DNA of 33,637 nt from an uncultured Oscillospiraceae bacterium (GTDB taxonomy: Bacteria; Bacillota; Clostridia; Oscillospirales; Oscillospiraceae). Position 1 is the first letter of the stretch, and each line of letters starts with the position of its first letter. The stretch lies in assembly GCA_934565775.1 (NCBI GenBank), contig CAKTIN010000011.1:1-33637 (forward strand), read 5' to 3'. The position numbers and the translations under genes are program-made. Shown here in pieces: positions 32,039-33,637 of this stretch. Below the pieces are notes generated by a model, which saw only the letters and a list, made by a program, of their open reading frames with translations, had not been told where the DNA came from and ran no database searches.

Positions 32039-33034
32039 GTGGAAAAGCAGAAAATCATTCTGGATGTGGATACGGGCTCGGATGACGCTGTTGCCATTAC
32101 GGCGGCCTTACTTTCCGGGGAACTGGAGGTGCTGGGCATCTGCACCGTCGGGGGGAACGTGGAGGTGAAGAACACCACGGACAACACCCTCCGGGTGGTG
32201 GAGTGCTGCGGCAGCCAGGGAAAGGTAAAGGTCTATCGGGGCGCTGCGCTGCCCATGGTCTCCACGCTGACGCCCTGGGGCCTTCAGGCCCGGGAGCTGC
32301 CCCGGGTGGAGGGCAGCCGGGACCAGGCGGCTGCGGTGCACACGGATCATCTGCCCCTGCCGCCGACCTGCCTTCAGCCGGAGCCCCAGAGCGCCGTGGT
32401 TTGGCTCATTGAGACGCTCCTGGCGGCACAGGACGGGGAGATCACCCTGGTTCCTGTGGGACCCATGACGAATCTGGGCCTGGCCCTCCGGGCGGACCCC
32501 CGCATTGCGAAGAAGATTCGCCGGGTCGTTATGATGGGGGGCAGCCACAATACCTATGCTCCGACCCAGGCGGCGGAATTTAATGTATGGTGCGACCCCG
32601 AGGCGGTGGAGGTGGTGCTGCAAAGCGGCATCCCGGTGACGATGGTGTCTCTGGACGCGACCTCCCATGCCTGCCTCACCCGGGAGCAGGCGGCGCAGAT
32701 CCGCGCCATCGGCACCAAGCCCGCGCTGCTCTGCGCCAGCCTCATCGAGCACCGGCTGGACGCTTCCGCCCTGGCAGGGGACACCCAGGGCACCGGCGTG
32801 GGCGTGGCGCTCCACGACGCTCTGGCGGTGTGTGCTCTCATCCATCCGGAGGTGCTCCAGACCCAGCGGGTCAGCTGCCATGTGGATCTGGGCCGGGGCT
32901 ACGCCTACGGCGAGACGGTGCTGGACCGGAATTACCGCTATGAGGCAATGCCGAAGAACTGCGACTACGCCTGGAGCGCGGATGGGGCGCTGTTCTACCG
33001 GTGGCTTTATGAGACCCTGCGGCACAGCCTATAA
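32039..33034 (+). CDS. Nucleoside hydrolase (IunH family)
   Basis: 331 residues. LDVDTGSDDAVAITAAL is the Ca2+-binding DxDxxxDD motif. The middle contains VPVGPMTNLGLAL, VMMGGSHNT, AAEFNVWCDPEAVEVV and VTMVSLDATSHACLT. HDALAVCALIHPEV carries the C-terminal conserved His/Asp. Such enzymes cleave the N-glycosidic bond of nucleosides to ribose and base. The base specificity (purine, pyrimidine or modified) is not readable. The start is GTG at 32039 with AAAAGGAGGC upstream. It is the last gene of the cluster, and a terminator follows the stop. Confidence 0.93.
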   Translation: MEKQKIILDVDTGSDDAVAITAALLSGELEVLGICTVGGNVEVKNTTDNTLRVVECCGSQGKVKVYRGAALPMVSTLTPWGLQARELPRVEGSRDQAAAVHTDHLPLPPTCLQPEPQSAVVWLIETLLAAQDGEITLVPVGPMTNLGLALRADPRIAKKIRRVVMMGGSHNTYAPTQAAEFNVWCDPEAVEVVLQSGIPVTMVSLDATSHACLTREQAAQIRAIGTKPALLCASLIEHRLDASALAGDTQGTGVGVALHDALAVCALIHPEVLQTQRVSCHVDLGRGYAYGETVLDRNYRYEAMPKNCDYAWSADGALFYRWLYETLRHSL

Positions 33035-33041
33035 CAAAAGG

Positions 33042-33074
33042 GAGCCGGTCCCCTCGGGGACCGGCTCAACTTTT
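33042..33074 (+). terminator. Intrinsic terminator after the nucleoside hydrolase
   Basis: An 11-bp stem (33042-33052 with 33057-33067), short loop, then AAC and TTTT. It ends the long catabolic operon. Confidence 0.82.
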
Positions 33075-33199
33075 GGCTTCGTTTTTAGCTGAGGAGTTGT
33101 ACAGAATCGAATTTCAAAAGCGGTAATTCTGGAAGAAAATCTGCCAGAATATTGCAAAAAATGAAATCTCCTTCCGATCAGAGAAGGGTTGCCTACAAT

Positions 33200-33310
33200 C
33201 CCTCAGTCAAAAATCAAAGATTTTTGTGTGGTGCGCTTGCCACCGGCAAGCGTTCTATTTTGATCCGCTGCGCGGCGCACCCGCCCTTTCCGCAAGGGAG
33301 CCTTTGGCAC
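33200..33310. repeat. Palindromic interspersed-repeat-like unit
   Basis: Several nested hairpins: AAAATC/GATTTT near 33210-33225, CGCTTGCC/GGCAAGCG (33234-33241 with 33245-33252), an outer GGTGCGC/GCGCACC pair (33230-33236 with 33275-33281), and CCCTT/AAGGG (33284-33288 with 33294-33298). The CCCTCAGTCA start and AGGGAGCCTTTGGC end resemble short palindromic intergenic elements I remember from Oscillospiraceae genomes. Confidence 0.5.
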
Positions 33311-33360
33311 TCTGAATTTCGAATTTTTCAGTCATGATTTGAGCGTGTACTAATGCACCG

Positions 33361-33398
33361 TCTTGTTGCGCCCGGCACTATCTTGTTGTGTCTGGCAC
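33361..33398. repeat. Two-copy 20-bp tandem repeat
   Basis: TCTTGTTGCGCCCGGCAC (33361-33378) and TCTTGTTGTGTCTGGCAC (33381-33398), 15 of 18 bases identical. Confidence 0.6.
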
Positions 33399-33596
33399 CA
33401 TCGGGCGGCATGATGCACATCTCCCAACGCAACTGCTATCAAATTCTGCCCGGTGCATTTCGGGCGCGGGCGCGGCCAAGCGCCGCCGCGTGTCGAAGCG
33501 GAGCTGGTGCGGCGCAGCGGCTTACAAAGCTTGCCGGACAATTCCAGCGTACCGTCGCCTGGGCCCCGGGTCCGGGCCGCAGCCCGGTGGGCTTTC

Positions 33597-33622
33597 GGCC
33601 CTTTCCCCCAGAGGAAAGGGCC
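33597..33622. repeat. Strong hairpin near the window end
   Basis: A perfect 10-bp stem, GGCCCTTTCC (33597-33606) with GGAAAGGGCC (33613-33622), and a 6-nt loop. The sequence around it is GC-rich and may be part of another intergenic repeat cut by the window edge. Confidence 0.5.
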
Positions 33623-33637
33623 CCGCCGGGGGCAGCG

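Larger units (their letters stand above)
33068..33637. other. Non-coding 3' flank with palindromic repeats
   Basis: About 570 bp without a supported gene. Open frames are short, lack ribosome sites and run through repeats. Content: a palindromic unit (33200-33310), a 20-bp tandem pair (33361-33398), a GC-rich stretch and a strong hairpin near the end. Confidence 0.6.

Noticed and set aside
9456..33034. The SIS/PfkB cluster as a queuosine salvage locus because of nearby queT
   Set aside because: Separate promoter and riboswitch, two regulator genes in between, and no radical-SAM or TGT gene. The link is only proximity.
33200..33398. CRISPR array
   Set aside because: Repeats are few, unequal and not separated by unique spacers of constant length.
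33350..33541. 63-codon minus-strand open frame
   Set aside because: No ribosome site, no recognisable motif, and it spans the tandem repeat.

Overview
The window looks like chromosomal DNA of a GC-rich anaerobic Firmicute, most likely class Clostridia, family Oscillospiraceae or a relative. The evidence is a clostridial-order Rnf operon (rnfCDGEAB), a preQ1-I riboswitch in front of a queT-type transporter, strong AGGAGG ribosome binding sites, frequent TTG/GTG starts, and 3' intergenic palindromes of the kind common in that family. Species cannot be read from the sequence. I see no tRNA, rRNA, CRISPR array, transposase or integrase.

Layout. 0-3.3 kb: a flavodoxin/ferredoxin protein on the minus strand, a DUF2207-type membrane protein and a GNAT acetyltransferase. 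3.3-8.5 kb: the six-gene rnf operon for the energy-conserving ferredoxin:NAD+ oxidoreductase, behind a near-consensus promoter preceded by three TATCGATA palindromes. 8.5-10.3 kb: a second GNAT with a structured leader, the preQ1 riboswitch and queT, and a small minus-strand protein. 10.3-12.2 kb: two minus-strand regulators, one DeoR-type and one Crp/Fnr-type.

12.2-33.0 kb is the most interesting part: 20 kb of same-strand, tightly packed genes. A PfkB kinase and a SIS-domain protein sit divergent to the Crp/Fnr gene. Then, behind its own promoter and a roughly 200-nt leader, comes a BMP-type ABC importer (lipoprotein, double ATPase, two permeases) followed by PfkB, SIS, SIS, PfkB, a small membrane protein, a DMT-type permease, SIS, a double YjbQ, SIS, a single YjbQ, a HAD phosphatase, a BtpA-family protein, an MFS transporter and a nucleoside hydrolase, ending in an intrinsic terminator.

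All five SIS proteins keep a Glu-x15-His spacing like that of the GlmS isomerase and FraB/FrlB-type deglycases. Two of the three PfkB proteins have Asn where the family has its catalytic Asp. The two YjbQ genes show complementary loss of conserved His residues. My reading is import, phosphorylation and deglycation or isomerisation of a family of related glyco-conjugates, possibly sugar-modified nucleosides. The substrate is not known, and I know of no described system with this composition.

The last 600 bases carry the terminator and several palindromic or tandem repeats but no supported gene.
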